From positions 1-7,414 of the forward strand of contig CAIPWG010000110.1 in assembly GCA_903868655.1 (NCBI GenBank): 7,414 bases of DNA, written 5' to 3'. Origin of the DNA: an uncultured Sphingomonadales bacterium (GTDB lineage: Bacteria > Pseudomonadota > Alphaproteobacteria > Sphingomonadales > Sphingomonadaceae). The notes beneath the pieces are model-generated. The model had not been told where the DNA came from, searched no databases, and saw only the letters and a list, made by a program, of their open reading frames with translations. The translations under genes and the position numbers were made by a program. Positions 7,201 through 7,414 of this stretch are shown piece by piece; position 1 is the stretch's first letter, and every line of letters begins with the position of its first letter.

Positions 7201-7414
7201 GGACCACGTCGACCACCAGTGGGTGGTGGATTTGCCCGGCCAGAACACGACGCATACGGGTATCATCGGTGGCAATGAAATTGCCCTGATGATCAAGCGA
7301 CATCAACGTGGGCGCAACCCAGTCGAGCGAGCCCGCCTTGCGCTTCAAACTGTTGACCGCACCTTCGCCAAAGGGCGAATAGAAACCCACTGTCAGGTTT
7401 TGGGCTTGCCGCGC
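4295..7414 (-). CDS. GH18-like / NodB polysaccharide deacetylase / GT2 synthase fusion protein; 5' end beyond window
   Basis: A single inner-membrane polypeptide seems to build and edit a polysaccharide. The frame is open to the right edge (1039 codons plus stop). A GTG at 7388-7390 is possible but unlikely as start, because the GH18 fold already begins there (VGFYSPFGEG) and the export helix expected in such proteins would be missing. Numbering from that GTG: GH18/YaaH-like domain 1-318, CE4 deacetylase about 378-580, membrane segment 599-638, GT2 synthase about 656-895, and C-terminal membrane helices within about 905-1014, ending with a short WGKLERTG tail. Motifs of the deacetylase and synthase are intact. 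The likely substrate is an N-acetylhexosamine polymer (UDP-GlcNAc donor), by analogy with PgaC/PgaB; this is inference. The hydrolase and deacetylase should be periplasmic and the synthase cytoplasmic. The stop faces the sigma factor gene 83 bp away, so they are not co-transcribed. Confidence 0.92.
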   Translation of the reverse strand, partial: ARQAQNLTVGFYSPFGEGAVNSLKRKAGSLDWVAPTLMSLDHQGNFIATDDTRMRRVLAGQIHHPLVVDVVQNIANGAWDGEGTTRALANPARRAAIERGIDDALAANGDAGVMIDFESMPAHGIGLLRQFIGELHARLAPKHKLVSVTLPIDDEAWDPRAFAKVADKIVLMAYDEHYMTGPSGPIASNNWFVGHISDALKDVPPNKVIVALGSYGYDWHGGEADPVSVEEAWLAALESGTRPTWDKISGNAGFAFDDDDDKNPATPGIRHDVWVLDAATSWNQMQVLGQLGIGSIAVWRLGSEDPGFWTALTAWRQGGKARPNLGPLREMTNVDIEGNGEILRVDSVPQAGNRSLTYDSRSALIMQESYDQLPTPYVVRRTGDRPKQIALTFDDGPDPRYTPQILSVLEKYHVPGTFFVIGGNGVENRGILERILADGSEIGNHSYTHPNMADVSDTGIRLELNTTQRLIEAYTGRSTRLFRAPYFGDAEPTTPDELGPALIAQQQGYTVVGLHGDPGDWQKRTADDIFQRTVAAVEQATPDRTVNVVLLHDGGGDRSQTVLALPRIIEKLRADGYSFVPASQLAGLDRDAVMPKVEGWDLVAVRLDVGIFLVLAGLLSSLNWLFFFAIAVGVIRAVGMTVLALFAGRHKDMQPPADPVDGPWRPLVSVIIPAYNEERVIESSVHRILASNYHPMEVIVADDGSKDRTSEIVQAAFGNEPRVRLMTMVNGGKANALNRALAVATGEIVVALDADTQFEPETIARLVRWFSDEAIGAVAGNAKVGNRVNIVTRWQAVEYVTAQNIERRALTRFDAIMVVPGAVGAWRRSALEDVGGYPEDTLAEDQDLTIAIQRKGWKVAYDEDAVAWTEAPETLRALGKQRFRWAYGTLQCLWKHRRILSNRTPSGLAFVGMPQAWMFQIVFAMISPLIDLALAISIVGTGMRIAQHGWAQTQTDVLRMLVYWIGFTTIDLVCGWIAYRLDVREKRFPAILLLTQRFVYRQLMYGVVIRAVGAALAGLGIGWGKLERTGRVNTQPPIG
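4349..4678 (-). other. C-terminal membrane helices of the synthase
   Basis: Three hydrophobic stretches follow the synthase: about residues 905-931 (AWMFQIVFAMISPLIDLALA), 950-971 (MLVYWIGFTTIDLVCGWIA), and 983-1014, which contains the paired LLLTQRFVYRQLMYGVVIRA. In processive GT2 enzymes such helices build the channel through which the growing chain leaves the cell. Confidence 0.8.
4706..5425 (-). other. Processive GT2 glycosyltransferase domain
   Basis: The domain has SVIIPAYNEE (661-670) as nucleotide-binding start, ADDGSKD (693-699), the metal-binding DxD in ALDADT (743-748), GAVGAWRR (813-820) for the acceptor site, LAEDQDL (834-840) with the catalytic-base ED pair, and QRFRW (873-877), the QxxRW motif that marks processive synthases such as cellulose, hyaluronan and PNAG synthases. 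It should be cytoplasmic, using UDP-sugar. Confidence 0.93.
5477..5596 (-). other. Transmembrane segment linking the periplasmic and cytoplasmic halves
   Basis: Residues 599-638 are almost wholly hydrophobic (GIFLVLAGLLSSLNWLFFFA and onward) and separate the deacetylase from the synthase. Forty residues are long for one helix. An odd number of crossings is needed to put the deacetylase outside and the synthase inside; two helices would break this unless one is re-entrant. Confidence 0.75.
5651..6259 (-). other. NodB-homology polysaccharide deacetylase domain (CE4)
   Basis: All five family motifs are visible (residues counted from the GTG at 7390): TFDDGPD (384-390) with the catalytic base and metal Asp, HSYTH (437-441) with both metal-binding His, RAPYFGD (475-481), DPGDW (509-513) and LLHDGGG (542-548) with the catalytic His. 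The metal site is therefore complete and the domain should remove acetyl groups from N-acetylglucosamine-type residues in the periplasm. Confidence 0.92.
6437..7414 (-). other. GH18 / YaaH-like glycoside hydrolase domain with reduced catalytic motif
   Basis: The GH18 signature DGxDxDxE appears as AGVMIDFE at residues 103-110. The two outer acidic positions are Ala and Met, but the last Asp (108) and the catalytic Glu (110) remain. The LMAYDEHY stretch (163-170) matches the MxYDEH motif of YaaH/SleL-type proteins, and IAVWRLGSED (288-297) matches the final strand and Trp of the barrel. A stretch with five Asp (249-253) lies in a surface loop. The domain may hydrolyse the polymer, or only bind and guide it. 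Confidence 0.8.

Noticed and set aside
7388..7390. GTG as the true start of the fusion protein
   Set aside because: The frame stays open to the window edge, the GH18 fold already begins at this point, and an N-terminal export or anchor helix would be missing.

Overview
The window looks like a piece of a Gram-negative alphaproteobacterial chromosome, most probably from a sphingomonad (Sphingomonadales). This rests on the high G+C, GC-rich coding on both strands, an autotransporter whose linker and barrel resemble those of that order, and a deacetylase/glycosyltransferase fusion of a kind I associate with sphingomonads and related alphaproteobacteria. The genus cannot be named from the sequence alone.

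Layout. (1) Positions 1-3254, minus strand: a long type Va autotransporter with a signal peptide, a cysteine-free Gly/Thr/Ser/Asn-rich beta-helix-type passenger, a helical linker and most of the C-terminal beta-barrel. It runs off the left edge, so its last strands and stop are missing. (2) Positions 3255-3488: a divergent intergenic region of about 234 bp. It holds a strong Shine-Dalgarno and a candidate promoter for the autotransporter, plus a 9-bp inverted repeat that places the same outward-facing TTTGACCGG word toward each gene. (3) Positions 3489-4211, plus strand: an ECF-type sigma factor with an uncertain start and no anti-sigma gene in the window. (4) Positions 4212-4294: a convergent 83-bp gap with an imperfect hairpin. 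(5) Positions 4295-7414, minus strand: a very large envelope protein joining a GH18/YaaH-like domain, a NodB (CE4) polysaccharide deacetylase and a processive GT2 synthase with membrane helices. Its start lies beyond the right edge.

Functional reading. All three genes fit a cell-surface or biofilm theme. The fusion protein probably makes, exports and trims or deacetylates an N-acetylhexosamine exopolysaccharide, a one-polypeptide analogue of PgaB plus PgaC. The autotransporter presents or secretes a beta-helical surface protein. The sigma factor may control its divergent neighbour. That regulatory link is inferred from arrangement only. No RNA genes, CRISPR arrays, insertion sequences or attachment sites were seen. 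The most notable items are the three-domain polysaccharide enzyme, the sigma factor without a visible anti-sigma next to the autotransporter, the symmetric TTTGACCGG elements, and the conflicting starts of both divergent genes.
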